Positions 15,838 through 24,146 of a stretch of DNA of 28,519 nucleotides are shown piece after piece. Origin of the DNA: Pseudomonadota bacterium. GTDB taxonomy: Bacteria; Pseudomonadota; Alphaproteobacteria; Sphingomonadales; Sphingomonadaceae. The position numbers were made by a program, and so were the translations under genes. How positions within the stretch are numbered: the first letter of the stretch is position 1; each line of letters begins with the position of its first letter. The DNA lies in NCBI GenBank assembly GCA_023424095.1, contig JAFAEG010000026.1:1-28519 (forward strand). Reading direction: 5' to 3'. The notes beneath the pieces are model-generated. The model did no database searches. It saw only the letters and a program-made list of their open reading frames with translations, and was not told where the DNA came from.

Positions 15838-15871
15838 AGGCGCGGAGGCTTGAGGCTTCCGCGCCTTTTTC
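15838..15871 (+). terminator. Rho-independent terminator of rpmI-rplT
   Basis: Bases 15838-15850 and 15854-15866 pair in a 13-bp stem (two G-T wobbles; outer part AGGCGCGGA/TCCGCGCCT) with a 3-base loop, and the stem is followed directly by a T-rich run (TTTTTCTTT, partly overlapping the stem end). It lies between rplT and pyrF and is the clearest intrinsic terminator in the window. Confidence 0.88.
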
Positions 15872-15907
15872 TTTGCCTGACGCGCGGCGGCTTTGCATAG
15901 CGAGCCC

Positions 15908-16627
15908 ATGTCTCAGATCCCCGACCGCGACCGCCTGATCGTCGCCCTCGATGTCCCGACGATCGAAGCCGCCCGCTCTATGGTGGCGACGCTCGGCGAC
16001 AGCGTGAATTTCTACAAGGTCGGCATGCAGCTGCAGTTCGCGCCGGGCGGCATGGGCTACGTCCAGACGCTGCTCGACAGCGGCAAGCGCGTCTTCCTCG
16101 ACGCCAAGCTCTACGACATTGGCGAGACGATCCGGCTGGCGGTGGAGAATGTCGCGCGGCTGGGCGTCGACTTCCTCACCATCCACGCCAACGCGCCGAC
16201 CCTGCGCGCGGCCGCCGAGGGACGCGGCGATTCGGCGCTGAAGGTGCTGGCGGTGACGGTGCTGACCAGCCTCGGCCCCGACGACCTCGCCGATCTCGGC
16301 TTCGGCGGGATGAGCGTCGAAGAGCTTGTGCTCAAGCGCGCTCGCCAGACGGTGGAAGCGGGCGTCGATGGCGTCATAGCGTCAGCCGCCGAAGCCGCGG
16401 CGATAAGGGCAATGGCGGGCGAGCGCCTCACCATCGTCACGCCCGGCATCCGCCGGGCGACCGACGCGCTGGGCGACCAGAAGCGCCCGGTGACCCCCGC
16501 CGACGCCATCCGCGCCGGCGCCGATCACCTCGTCGTCGGCCGGCCGATCACCAAGTCCCACGATCCCCGCCGCGAGGCCGAGGCGATCCAGGCCGAAATC
16601 GCCGAAGCTTTGGCCGCCCGCGCCTAG
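15908..16627 (+). CDS. pyrF: Orotidine 5'-phosphate decarboxylase
   Basis: A 239-residue OMP decarboxylase, the last step of UMP synthesis. It has the N-terminal LIVALDVP (10-17), YKVGMQL (37-43), the catalytic Asp65-Lys67-Asp70 array in FLDAKLYDIGET (63-74), a DFLTIHAN strand, and the phosphate-binding IVTPGIR and GADHLVVGRPIT loops. The ATG at 15908 is preferred over one five codons upstream because the latter lies next to the terminator and adds nothing conserved. The stop codon overlaps the converging small gene's stop at CTAG. Confidence 0.97.
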   Translation: MSQIPDRDRLIVALDVPTIEAARSMVATLGDSVNFYKVGMQLQFAPGGMGYVQTLLDSGKRVFLDAKLYDIGETIRLAVENVARLGVDFLTIHANAPTLRAAAEGRGDSALKVLAVTVLTSLGPDDLADLGFGGMSVEELVLKRARQTVEAGVDGVIASAAEAAAIRAMAGERLTIVTPGIRRATDALGDQKRPVTPADAIRAGADHLVVGRPITKSHDPRREAEAIQAEIAEALAARA

Positions 16628-16785
16628 CCCTTGGGCAAGGCCCGGCCGAGCCGGTGGTGCAGGCTGACATATTTGGACGAGCGCGGATCGTCGCCGATCT
16701 GGCGGACATAAGCGGCGATCGCCTCCCGGATCAGGCCGAAATCCTCGGTCGAGAAGATGGCGCGGGGCGTCTGGCTGGTCATCAT
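16624..16785 (-). CDS. Small conserved-looking protein coupled to isocitrate lyase
   Basis: A 53-residue protein with no recognised domain. Its two adjacent ATG codons overlap the aceA stop (ATGATGA), a typical coupled arrangement, which supports it being real despite its size. It is soluble, mostly helical and mixed in charge (EDFGLIREAIAAYVRQIGDDP in the middle, SKYVSLHHRLGRALPKG at the end). The C-terminal basic, His-rich stretch could bind a partner or nucleic acid, but that is a guess. It ends head-to-head with pyrF, sharing the CTAG stop region. Confidence 0.65.
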   Translation of the reverse strand: MMTSQTPRAIFSTEDFGLIREAIAAYVRQIGDDPRSSKYVSLHHRLGRALPKG

Positions 16786-18062
16786 GCGGCCTCCCTGGTG
16801 AATTGCTCGGTCTCGGTGCTCTCGGCGAGCGCGGTGGTGGACGCCTTTCCGCCGGAGAGCGTTTCCGCGACCCGGTCGAAATAGCCGGTGCCGACCTCGC
16901 GCTGGTGGCGGGTGGCGGTGTAGCCTTCCGCCTCGCTGGCGAATTCGGCCTGCTGCAGCTCGGAATAAGCCGCCATGCCGCGATCGCGATAGCCGCTCGC
17001 CAGTTCGAACATGGCGTGGTTCAGGCTGTGGAAGCCGGCCAGGGTCACGAACTGGAATTTGTAGCCCATCGCGCCGAGTTCGCGCTGGAAGCTGGCGATC
17101 GTCGCGGCGTCGAGCTTCGCCGCCCAGTTGAAGCTGGGTGAGCAATTATAGGCCATCATCTTGCCCGGATAGTCGCGCTGGATCGCCTCAGCGAAGCGGC
17201 GGGCGTCGGCCAGATCGGGGCGGCTGGTCTCCCACCACAGAAGATCGGCATGCGGTGCGAAGGCGAGGCCGCGCTTGATGCAATGGTCGACGCCGGTCCC
17301 CTCCTTCAGCCGGAAGAAGCCCTCGGGCGTCCGCTCGCCGGTGAGGAATTCATGGTCGCGTTCGTCCACGTCGGACGTGATCAGCTTCGCGCTCTCCGCG
17401 TCGGTGCGGGCGACGAGGATGGTGGGCACGCCGCAGACGTCCGCCGCCAGCCGCGCCGCGTCGAGGTTGCGGATATGCGCCTGGGTGGGGATCAGGACCT
17501 TGCCGCCGAGGTGGCCGCATTTCTTCTCAGACGCGAGCTGATCCTCGAAATGCACGCCCGCGGCACCGGCCTCGATATAGGCTTTCATGATCTCGAAGCA
17601 GTTGAGCGGCCCGCCGAAGCCGGCTTCCGCGTCGGCGACGATGGGCGCGAACCAGTCGCGCTGCGCTCCCCCCTCCAGATGTTCGATCTGGTCGGCGCGC
17701 TGCAGCGTGCGGTTGATCCGGCGGCACAGTTCCGGCCCGGCATTGGCCGGGTAGAGCGACTGGTCCGGATACATCGCGCCGGCGGTGTTGGCGTCCGCCG
17801 CGACCTGCCAGCCGCTGAGATATATCGCCTTCAGGCCCGCGCGGACCATCTGCATCGCCTGATTGCCGCTCAGAGCGCCGAGCGCGTGGACATAATCCTC
17901 GGTTCTGAGCAGCTCCCACAAACGGTTCGCGCCGCGCCGCGCCAGGCTGTGCTCGATCGGGACCGAACCGCGCAGGCGCTCGACTTCGGCGGGCGTGTAG
18001 GGCCGGTCGATGCCGTCGAAGCGGCCGGTGGGAGCGGGAATCAGATCGGCGAATTCGGGCAT
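16782..18062 (-). CDS. aceA: Isocitrate lyase
   Basis: A 426-residue isocitrate lyase, which splits isocitrate to glyoxylate and succinate so cells can grow on acetate or fatty acids through the glyoxylate shunt. It has SGWQVAADAN (83-92), DQSLYPAN (100-107), the acidic metal site DAEAGFGG (144-151) and the catalytic KKCGHLGGK (180-188, Cys182). It also has YNCSPSFNW further on. The length matches bacterial AceA. Malate synthase is not in the window. A ScfR/RamB-type regulator is divergent across a 131-base gap, strongly suggesting local control by carbon source. Confidence 0.97.
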   Translation of the reverse strand: MPEFADLIPAPTGRFDGIDRPYTPAEVERLRGSVPIEHSLARRGANRLWELLRTEDYVHALGALSGNQAMQMVRAGLKAIYLSGWQVAADANTAGAMYPDQSLYPANAGPELCRRINRTLQRADQIEHLEGGAQRDWFAPIVADAEAGFGGPLNCFEIMKAYIEAGAAGVHFEDQLASEKKCGHLGGKVLIPTQAHIRNLDAARLAADVCGVPTILVARTDAESAKLITSDVDERDHEFLTGERTPEGFFRLKEGTGVDHCIKRGLAFAPHADLLWWETSRPDLADARRFAEAIQRDYPGKMMAYNCSPSFNWAAKLDAATIASFQRELGAMGYKFQFVTLAGFHSLNHAMFELASGYRDRGMAAYSELQQAEFASEAEGYTATRHQREVGTGYFDRVAETLSGGKASTTALAESTETEQFTREAA

Positions 18063-18143
18063 GGGCGGATCCAGTCACGAAGGGAATGTCGCCGCAGAAA
18101 GCCTCCTCGCACCCGCTTTGCCCAGCGGGAAAACGGTCGCGTT

Positions 18144-18156
18144 GTCATGGCATGAC
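18144..18156. promoter_or_regulatory. Palindrome in the aceA-regulator divergent promoter region
   Basis: GTCATG-G-CATGAC is a perfect 6-bp inverted repeat around one base, in the 131-base gap between aceA and the ScfR-like regulator. Two degenerate matches to the TTTGCAAA element reported for ScfR-type regulators lie nearby (TTTGCCCA at 18117 and TTTGTAGA at 18165), neither complete. These are candidate operators only. The rest of the gap showed no other clear element. Confidence 0.4.
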
Positions 18157-18193
18157 TTGAAGACTTTGTAGAATCGTGACATCTCGACAAACC

Positions 18194-19597
18194 ATGGCCG
18201 AGCGGAAGTTATTGCTGGGCGGTCGTCTGAGACGACTTCGCCGCGAACTGGGCCTCTCGCAGACCGCGATGGCGGGCGAGCTCGGCCTGTCACCCAGCTA
18301 CCTCAACCATCTCGAGCGCAACCAGCGGCCGGTCACCGCGCCGGTGCTGCTCAAGCTCGCCGCCGTCTATGATTTCGACGTGAAAGCGCTGACCGCCGAG
18401 GGGGGCGAAGGCACGGGCGTTGCCGATCTCACCGAGATTTTCGCCGACCCGATGTTCGCCGATCTGGCCATCCCCCGCTACGAACTGGTCGAGGCGGCCG
18501 ACAATGCGCCGTCCGTCGCCGACGCGGTGGCGCGGCTCTACGCGGCCTTGCTGGAGGCGCGGCGGCAGCCGATGGCGGAGGGCGATGACAGTGCCGCCTC
18601 CCGGCCGGAAAACTGGGTGCGTGACTATATTCAGGCGCAGCGCAACCATTTCCCCTTTCTGGAGGAAGCGGCCGAGACGCTGGCTGGGGCGCTCGGTGAA
18701 CCCGCCTTCGCCGCGGAGGCGCTGCGACGGCGGCTGAAGGATGGCTTCGGCATCGAGACTCGGATCGTCTCGCCGGAGCTGCTCGACGGTGCCAGCCAGC
18801 ATTTCGACCTGCACCGCCGCCGGCTGATGCTGTCGGCCCTGCTCCGCCCGGAAAGCCGGGTCTTCGCAATCGCCTACCAGCTAGCCCTGGTCGAATTCCG
18901 GCCGCTGATCGCCCGGATGATCGAAGCCGCGGCTCCACCGGACGAGCCGTCCCGCCATTTGCTGCATATGAGCCTGGCCAATTATGCCGCCGGCGCGATC
19001 CTGCTGCCCTATGACGCCTTCCTCGCGGCGGCGGAGCGCGAGCGCTACGACGTGGACCGGCTCTGCGCTTTGTTCGGCGCGAGCGTCGAGCAGGTCTCGC
19101 ACCGGCTGACCACGCTCCAGCGCAGCGGCGCGCGCGGCATCCCCTTCTTCATGCTGCGGGTGGATGCGGCGGGTAACGTGTCGAAGCGCTTCGCCGGGGA
19201 GGCCTTTCCCTTCTCGCGCTTCGGCGGCACCTGCCCACGCTGGAACCTCCATTCCGCCTTCCAGACGCCCGGCCGCGCGGTGACACAGATCGTCGAGACG
19301 CCCGACGGGCAGCGTTTCTTCACCATCGCCCGCACCGTGGAGCGCAATGTCCGGCTCGATCCGCGCGAGGACAGCCAGCTCGCCATCGGCCTGGGCTGCG
19401 ACCTCAAACATGCGCCGCGCCTGCTTTATGCCGACGGGCTCGACCTCGCCGACCCCGTCATCACGCCGATCGGCCCGGCCTGCACCCTGTGCCCGCGCAT
19501 TCGCTGCCCGCAGCGCGCCGCCGCCCCGTCCGGTCGCACCCTGACGGTCAGCGAGCACCGCAAGACGATCTCGCCTTTCCCCTTCCTGGGCGGCTGA
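18194..19597 (+). CDS. ScfR/RamB-type transcriptional regulator (XRE HTH plus degenerate M78-like domain)
   Basis: A 467-residue regulator of the short-chain fatty acyl-CoA regulator family, which includes RamB (glyoxylate genes in corynebacteria) and PccR (propionyl-CoA assimilation in Rhodobacter). Residues about 8-64 are a XRE helix-turn-helix (LGLSQTAMAGELGLSPSYLNHLERNQRPV). The central part resembles the ImmA/IrrE peptidase fold, but the HExxH zinc motif is absent (IAYQLALVEF instead), as is usual in this family. The C-terminal part has RFGGTCPRWNLHSAF and a cysteine cluster at about 430, 433 and 438 (CTLCPRIRC) that may bind a ligand or metal. The ATG at 18194 is used; a GTG at 18176 is also in frame. 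No ribosome site is evident, so the mRNA may be leaderless. Confidence 0.88.
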   Translation: MAERKLLLGGRLRRLRRELGLSQTAMAGELGLSPSYLNHLERNQRPVTAPVLLKLAAVYDFDVKALTAEGGEGTGVADLTEIFADPMFADLAIPRYELVEAADNAPSVADAVARLYAALLEARRQPMAEGDDSAASRPENWVRDYIQAQRNHFPFLEEAAETLAGALGEPAFAAEALRRRLKDGFGIETRIVSPELLDGASQHFDLHRRRLMLSALLRPESRVFAIAYQLALVEFRPLIARMIEAAAPPDEPSRHLLHMSLANYAAGAILLPYDAFLAAAERERYDVDRLCALFGASVEQVSHRLTTLQRSGARGIPFFMLRVDAAGNVSKRFAGEAFPFSRFGGTCPRWNLHSAFQTPGRAVTQIVETPDGQRFFTIARTVERNVRLDPREDSQLAIGLGCDLKHAPRLLYADGLDLADPVITPIGPACTLCPRIRCPQRAAAPSGRTLTVSEHRKTISPFPFLGG

Positions 19598-20527
19598 TCA
19601 GAGCGCGCGCGGCACGCCCGCTTGTCCGGGCGCGCATTCCAGCGCCGCGTCCCAGCCGGCCAGATCGGCTGCGGCGCGATAAGTGGATTCGAGGAATTCG
19701 AGCAGGGCGCGGTCGGGATCGGGGGCCTCGGCGACGTCGGCATAGTCGAGGATGAACTCGCCCAACGCCTGATCGAAGCGGGCTGCTTCCGGCAGGACGG
19801 CCGCCGCCGCAAAGCCTTCGGGCGACGGGTAAGCGTAAGAATAGAAGAACGGTCCGCCTTCGCCGCCCGCGCCGCCCGGCCAGAAGCCGGCGCTCGACAC
19901 TTCGTGGCTATAGGCTTCGCGCGTCACCGCATCGGGCAGGTTCGGAATGCCGCCCGGATGCGGCGGCGCGGCGCGGCCGGAGAAGCGGGTCACGGCCAGG
20001 TCGAAGCTGCCCCAGAAGAAATGGACCGGGCTGACCTTGCCGAGAAAGCCCGAGCGGAATTGCCGGAAGACCCGATCGGCCTCCTTCAGCGCCCAATGCA
20101 GGCTCACCGCATGATCGGGGTCATAGACTTGCGGCCGATCATCCTCGGCGAAGGGAATGGCCGGCGAAACCTCATTCGGTCTGCCGTTGATGCTGATCTG
20201 ACGGCCCGAACGCTCGAGCATCGCCATGAAGGCGGCATGGAAATCGGCCACGCTGCCCACCAGCGGCACCGAATCCTGCGTGCCGTCGCTGATCAGGCGG
20301 ACTCGATGCTCGACCAGGTCGATCACCAGCTCGAACGGGTCGCCCGGGCCGAAGATCGTCTCGGTTCGGAGCCCGTCCGGGCAGACGTGCAACGTCACAT
20401 GCCAGCCATGATTGCGCCAGGGCAGCAAGGCGGTTGGCACCTTGCCGACGATCTGGCTGATCAAATGCAGGAAGACGATGGTGCGGCGGGCTTCCGCGCC
20501 AAGACGCGGCCAGTTCTGCTCGTACAT
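19598..20527 (-). CDS. DUF5996 family protein
   Basis: A 309-residue soluble protein of the DUF5996 family; its function is unknown. Recognisable family elements are W(P/R)LGAEARRTIVFLHLISQIVGKV near the start, HGWHVTLHVCPDGLRTETI (about 40-58), DFHAAFMAMLERSG, a long middle with FRQFRSGFLGKVSPVHFFWGSFDLAVTRFSGR (about 155-186), and SSAGFWPGGAGGEGGPFFYSYAYPSP. The start ATG at 20527 lies 70 bases from the divergent pheS. The stop abuts the regulator's stop with no gap (TGA|TCA). It has no signal peptide or membrane segment. Confidence 0.82.
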   Translation of the reverse strand: MYEQNWPRLGAEARRTIVFLHLISQIVGKVPTALLPWRNHGWHVTLHVCPDGLRTETIFGPGDPFELVIDLVEHRVRLISDGTQDSVPLVGSVADFHAAFMAMLERSGRQISINGRPNEVSPAIPFAEDDRPQVYDPDHAVSLHWALKEADRVFRQFRSGFLGKVSPVHFFWGSFDLAVTRFSGRAAPPHPGGIPNLPDAVTREAYSHEVSSAGFWPGGAGGEGGPFFYSYAYPSPEGFAAAAVLPEAARFDQALGEFILDYADVAEAPDPDRALLEFLESTYRAAADLAGWDAALECAPGQAGVPRAL

Positions 20528-20597
20528 GCGCACACTCCTCGTGCCCGCGATCCTAGATGGCTTCAATCGCCGCGCAAACTCCTCTAACGGCTCAGCG

Positions 20598-21680
20598 ATG
20601 AGCGATAATCTCAACCAACAGCAGGAAGAATGGCTGGCGCGGGTCAGCGAAGCGGGCGACGCCGCGGCGCTTGAGAGCGTGCGCGTGGCGGCTCTCGGCA
20701 AGCAGGGCGCGATCACGGCCTTGCTGAAGACGCTCGGTGGCATGAGCCCCGACGAGCGGCAGGCGACCGGCCCGCGCATCCACGCCCTGCGCGAAGCAGT
20801 CACCGCCGCGCTTGGCGAACGCAAGGCCGCGCTGGAAGCCGCCGAGCTGGATGCCCGGCTCGCCCGCGAGACCGCCGACGTCACCCTGCCCGTCGCGCCC
20901 GCGCCGCGCGGCACCGTCCACCCGGTCAGCCAGGTGATGGACGAGCTGGCCGAGATTTTCGCCGACCTCGGCTTCTCCGTCGCTTCCGGCCCCGAGATCG
21001 AGGATGACTGGCACAATTTCACCGCGCTGAATTTCCCGCCCGATCATCCGGCGCGGGCGATGCACGACACTTTCTATCTGGCCGAAAAGGGTCCGGAGGG
21101 CGGCGACCGGCTGCTGCGCACCCACACCTCGCCGGTGCAGATCCGCGCGCTGACCGGCCGCGAGCCCCCGCTCTACATCATCGCGCCCGGCCGGGTGTAT
21201 CGCTCCGACAGCGACGCCACGCACACGCCGATGTTCCACCAGATCGAGGGGCTGGTGATCGACAAGGGCATCACCCTGGCGCACCTGAAATGGACGCTGG
21301 AGACCTTCCTGAAGGCCTTTTTCGAGCGCGACGACATCGTCCTTCGCCTGCGGCCGAGCTTCTTCCCCTTCACCGAACCGTCGGTCGAGGTCGACGTCGG
21401 CTATTCGATCGAGAAGGGCAAACGCGTGATCGGCGGGTCCGACGGCTGGATGGAAGTGCTGGGCAGCGGCATGGTCCACCCCAATGTGATCCGCGCCTGC
21501 GGGCTCGATCCCGACGAGTGGCAGGGCTTCGCCTTCGGCACCGGCGTCGATCGGCTCGCCATGCTGAAATACGGCATGGATGATCTGCGCGCCTTCTTCG
21601 ACGGAGATGGCCGCTGGCTCGGCCATTACGGCTTCGGCGCACTCGACGTGCCCACGCTGAGCGGGGGAGTCGGGGCATGA
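20598..21680 (+). CDS. pheS: Phenylalanyl-tRNA synthetase alpha subunit
   Basis: A 360-residue alpha subunit of the alpha2-beta2 enzyme that charges tRNA-Phe. The N-terminal 1-90 is helical and charged (the tRNA-contacting coiled coil). The catalytic core has HPVSQVMDELAEIFADLGF, the motif-2 region PGRVYRSDSDATHTPMFHQIEG, and the motif-3 region GFAFGTGVDRLAMLKYG near the end. The ATG at 20598 gives the usual length. The frame is open further upstream, across the DUF5996 start, but that part is not conserved. A 97-base gap with an inverted repeat separates it from pheT. Confidence 0.97.
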   Translation: MSDNLNQQQEEWLARVSEAGDAAALESVRVAALGKQGAITALLKTLGGMSPDERQATGPRIHALREAVTAALGERKAALEAAELDARLARETADVTLPVAPAPRGTVHPVSQVMDELAEIFADLGFSVASGPEIEDDWHNFTALNFPPDHPARAMHDTFYLAEKGPEGGDRLLRTHTSPVQIRALTGREPPLYIIAPGRVYRSDSDATHTPMFHQIEGLVIDKGITLAHLKWTLETFLKAFFERDDIVLRLRPSFFPFTEPSVEVDVGYSIEKGKRVIGGSDGWMEVLGSGMVHPNVIRACGLDPDEWQGFAFGTGVDRLAMLKYGMDDLRAFFDGDGRWLGHYGFGALDVPTLSGGVGA

Positions 21681-21692
21681 AGCGCGAAAGCG

Positions 21693-21753
21693 CCCCGGCG
21701 AAGGCCGGGGTCCAGCCCGAAGAGAAGATTCTGGGCCCCGGCCTTCGCCGGGG
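21693..21753. repeat. Inverted-repeat element between pheS and pheT
   Basis: Two 23-base arms (21693-21715 and 21731-21753) are inverted copies with one mismatch, around a 15-base AT-richer centre. Each arm itself folds into a small hairpin with the core CCGGCGAAGGCCGG. It sits in the gap separating two genes that must be made in equal amounts, and leaves a 24-base spacer before pheT. Related in core structure to the repeat after pheT. Confidence 0.85.
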
Positions 21754-21777
21754 AACTGTCCATTGGAATTCTGTGCG

Positions 21778-24144
21778 ATGAAGTTCACCCTTTCCTGGCT
21801 GAAAGAGCATCTCGAGACGCAAGCGACGCTCGAGCAGATCGTCGATCAGCTCACGTCGCTCGGCCTGGAGGTCGAAGGCGTCGAAAATCCCGGTGCCAAG
21901 CTCGCCGCGTTCCGCGTCGCCGAGGTGCTGACCGCCGCGCCGCATCCGCAGGCCGACAAATTGCAGGTGCTGACCGTCGATGCCGGTGACGGCCCGATGC
22001 AGGTCGTCTGCGGCGCGCCCAATGCCCGCGCGGGGATGAAGGGCGTGTTCGGCGGGCCGGGCACTTATGTCCCGGGCATCGACATGATTCTGAAGGTCGC
22101 GGCGATCCGCGGTGTCGAATCGAACGGCATGATGTGCTCGACCCGCGAGCTTGAGCTTGGCGAAGATCATGACGGCATCATCGAATTGCCCGCCGATGCG
22201 CCGGTCGGCACCGCCTTTCCGGACTATGCCGGGCTGGACGATCCGGTCATCGACCTTTCGATCAACCCGAACCGGCAGGATTGCATGGGCGTGCACGGCA
22301 TCGCCCGCGATCTGGCTGCGGCGGGCCTCGGCACGCTGAAGGCGGTCGCCGCAGAGCCGGTCGCGGGGAGCTTCCCCTGCCCGGTCGAGATCCGCACCGA
22401 CGATCCGGAAGGCTGCCCGGCTTTCTACGGCCGCGTCGTGCGCAATGTCCGCAATGGCGCGTCGCCAGCCTGGCTGCAGCAAAGGCTGAAGGCCGTCGGC
22501 CAGCGTCCGATCAGCGCGCTCGTCGACATGACCAATTACATCATGCTGAGCTACGGCCGGCCGCTGCACGTCTATGACCTCGCCAAGCTGAATGGCGCGG
22601 TGGTCGCCCGCAAGGCGAAGGATGGCGAGACGGTCGAGGCGCTGAACGGCAAGAGCTATAGCCTCGATCGCACCATGACCGTGATCGCCGACGATGCCGG
22701 CGTGCACGATATCGGCGGCGTGATGGGCGGCGAACATTCGGGCGTCACCGAGACCACGACCGATATCCTGATCGAATGCGCCTATTTCGATCCGGCCCAC
22801 ATCGCCCGCACCGGACAGAAGCTTGCCCTCGCCTCCGACGCGCGCAGCCGCTTCGAGCGCGGCGTCGATCCGCGCTTCCTGGACGACGGGCTGGAAATCG
22901 CCACCCGCATGGCGATCGACCTGGCCGGCGGGGAGGCGTCGGACTTCATCCGCGCCGGCTCGCCGCCCGCGCTGGAGCGCGAAATCGCCTATCGCCCCGA
23001 GCGCGCGCTTGGCCTCGGCGGGCTCGACGTGCCGGAAGACCGGCAGCACGAGATCCTCGCCAGCCTCGGCTTCACTGTCGAGCGCTCCGCGCCCTGGAAG
23101 ATCACGACGCCGTCGTGGCGCCGCGACGTCGAGGGCGAAGCCGACATCGTCGAGGAGGTGATCCGGGTCGAGGGGCTCGACAAGGTCGTCTCCACGCCTT
23201 TGCCCCGCGCCGCCGGAGTCGCCCGACCGACCGCCACGCCCGAGCAATTGGTCGAGCGCCGAGTCCGCCGCACCGCCGCCGCGCGCGGGCTTTCCGAAGC
23301 AATCACCTGGAGCTTCATCGCGGAGAGCGAGGCCGCCCCGTTCGGTGGCGCGGCCTGGAACCTCGCCAATCCGATCAGCGAGGAGATGAAGGCGATGCGC
23401 CCGTCGCTGCTGCCGGGTCTGCTGTCCGCTGCCCGCCGCAACCAGGCGCGCGGCAATGATCATCTCCGCCTGTTCGAGATCGGCCGCCGCTATCTGGCCG
23501 ACAGCGAGCCGCTGACCGCGAGCCTGCTGCTCGCCGGCGCCCCCGCCCGCCACTGGCGGACCGGTCGCGGCGCGCCCGCGGACTGGGCTGACGCCAAGGC
23601 GGAGGCTTTGGCCTTGCTGGCCGCCGCCGGTGCGCCGGTCGACAATCTGCAGGTCTCGGCGCCCGCCGGCCCGGCTTATCACCCCGGCCGCTCGGCGAAA
23701 CTGACGCTCGGCAAGGCGGTGCTGGCCGAATTCGGCGAGCTGCACCCCCGCATCCTGCGCGCCTTCGACCTGGACGGCAGCGCCGCCGCGGCGGAAGTCT
23801 ATCTCGACGCTCTGCCCCCGCGCCGCGCCGCCGGGCGGATGCGCGCCGCTTATGCGCCGCCGGCGCTGCAGCCGGTGCGCCGCGACTTCGCCTTCCTGGT
23901 CCCGGAGACGCTGGAAGCGGACAAGCTCCTCCGCGCCGTCCGAGGCGCCGACAAGCAGGCGATCGTCGCCGCGAGCCTGTTCGACGTCTTCACCGGCGCC
24001 GGCGTGGGTGAAGGCGAGAAGTCGCTGGCGGTCGAAGTGGTGCTGCAGCCAGCGGAGAAGAGCTTCACCGACGAGGACTTGAAGGCGATCGGCGAGCGGA
24101 TCGTCGCTTCGGCGGCGAAGGTGGGCGCGCGGCTTAGGGATTAA
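21778..24144 (+). CDS. pheT: Phenylalanyl-tRNA synthetase beta subunit
   Basis: A 788-residue beta subunit, the normal length. The N-terminal part has MKFTLSWLKEHLE and a tRNA-binding OB fold (about 39-148) with HPQADKLQVLTVDAGDGPMQVVCGAPN. The B3/B4 domain (about 200-390) has NPNRQDCMGVHGIARDLAA and ALVDMTNYIMLSYGRPLHVYDL, and DARSRFERGVDP follows. The B5-type domain includes PSWRRDVEGEADIVEEVIRV. The C-terminal FDX-ACB anticodon-binding domain (about 695-788) ends in SFTDEDLKAIGERIVASAAKVGARLRD. The ATG at 21778 is the start; an earlier ATG at 21763 adds only five residues. The beta subunit contributes editing and tRNA recognition. Confidence 0.97.
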   Translation: MKFTLSWLKEHLETQATLEQIVDQLTSLGLEVEGVENPGAKLAAFRVAEVLTAAPHPQADKLQVLTVDAGDGPMQVVCGAPNARAGMKGVFGGPGTYVPGIDMILKVAAIRGVESNGMMCSTRELELGEDHDGIIELPADAPVGTAFPDYAGLDDPVIDLSINPNRQDCMGVHGIARDLAAAGLGTLKAVAAEPVAGSFPCPVEIRTDDPEGCPAFYGRVVRNVRNGASPAWLQQRLKAVGQRPISALVDMTNYIMLSYGRPLHVYDLAKLNGAVVARKAKDGETVEALNGKSYSLDRTMTVIADDAGVHDIGGVMGGEHSGVTETTTDILIECAYFDPAHIARTGQKLALASDARSRFERGVDPRFLDDGLEIATRMAIDLAGGEASDFIRAGSPPALEREIAYRPERALGLGGLDVPEDRQHEILASLGFTVERSAPWKITTPSWRRDVEGEADIVEEVIRVEGLDKVVSTPLPRAAGVARPTATPEQLVERRVRRTAAARGLSEAITWSFIAESEAAPFGGAAWNLANPISEEMKAMRPSLLPGLLSAARRNQARGNDHLRLFEIGRRYLADSEPLTASLLLAGAPARHWRTGRGAPADWADAKAEALALLAAAGAPVDNLQVSAPAGPAYHPGRSAKLTLGKAVLAEFGELHPRILRAFDLDGSAAAAEVYLDALPPRRAAGRMRAAYAPPALQPVRRDFAFLVPETLEADKLLRAVRGADKQAIVAASLFDVFTGAGVGEGEKSLAVEVVLQPAEKSFTDEDLKAIGERIVASAAKVGARLRD

Positions 24145-24146
24145 TT

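Noticed and set aside
21370..23745. A 791-codon open frame on the minus strand, opposite pheT
   Set aside because: It lies antisense to an unambiguous pheT, and its translation is low-complexity Arg/Gly/Ala-rich with no domain. Long antisense frames are expected in GC-rich DNA with strong third-position bias.
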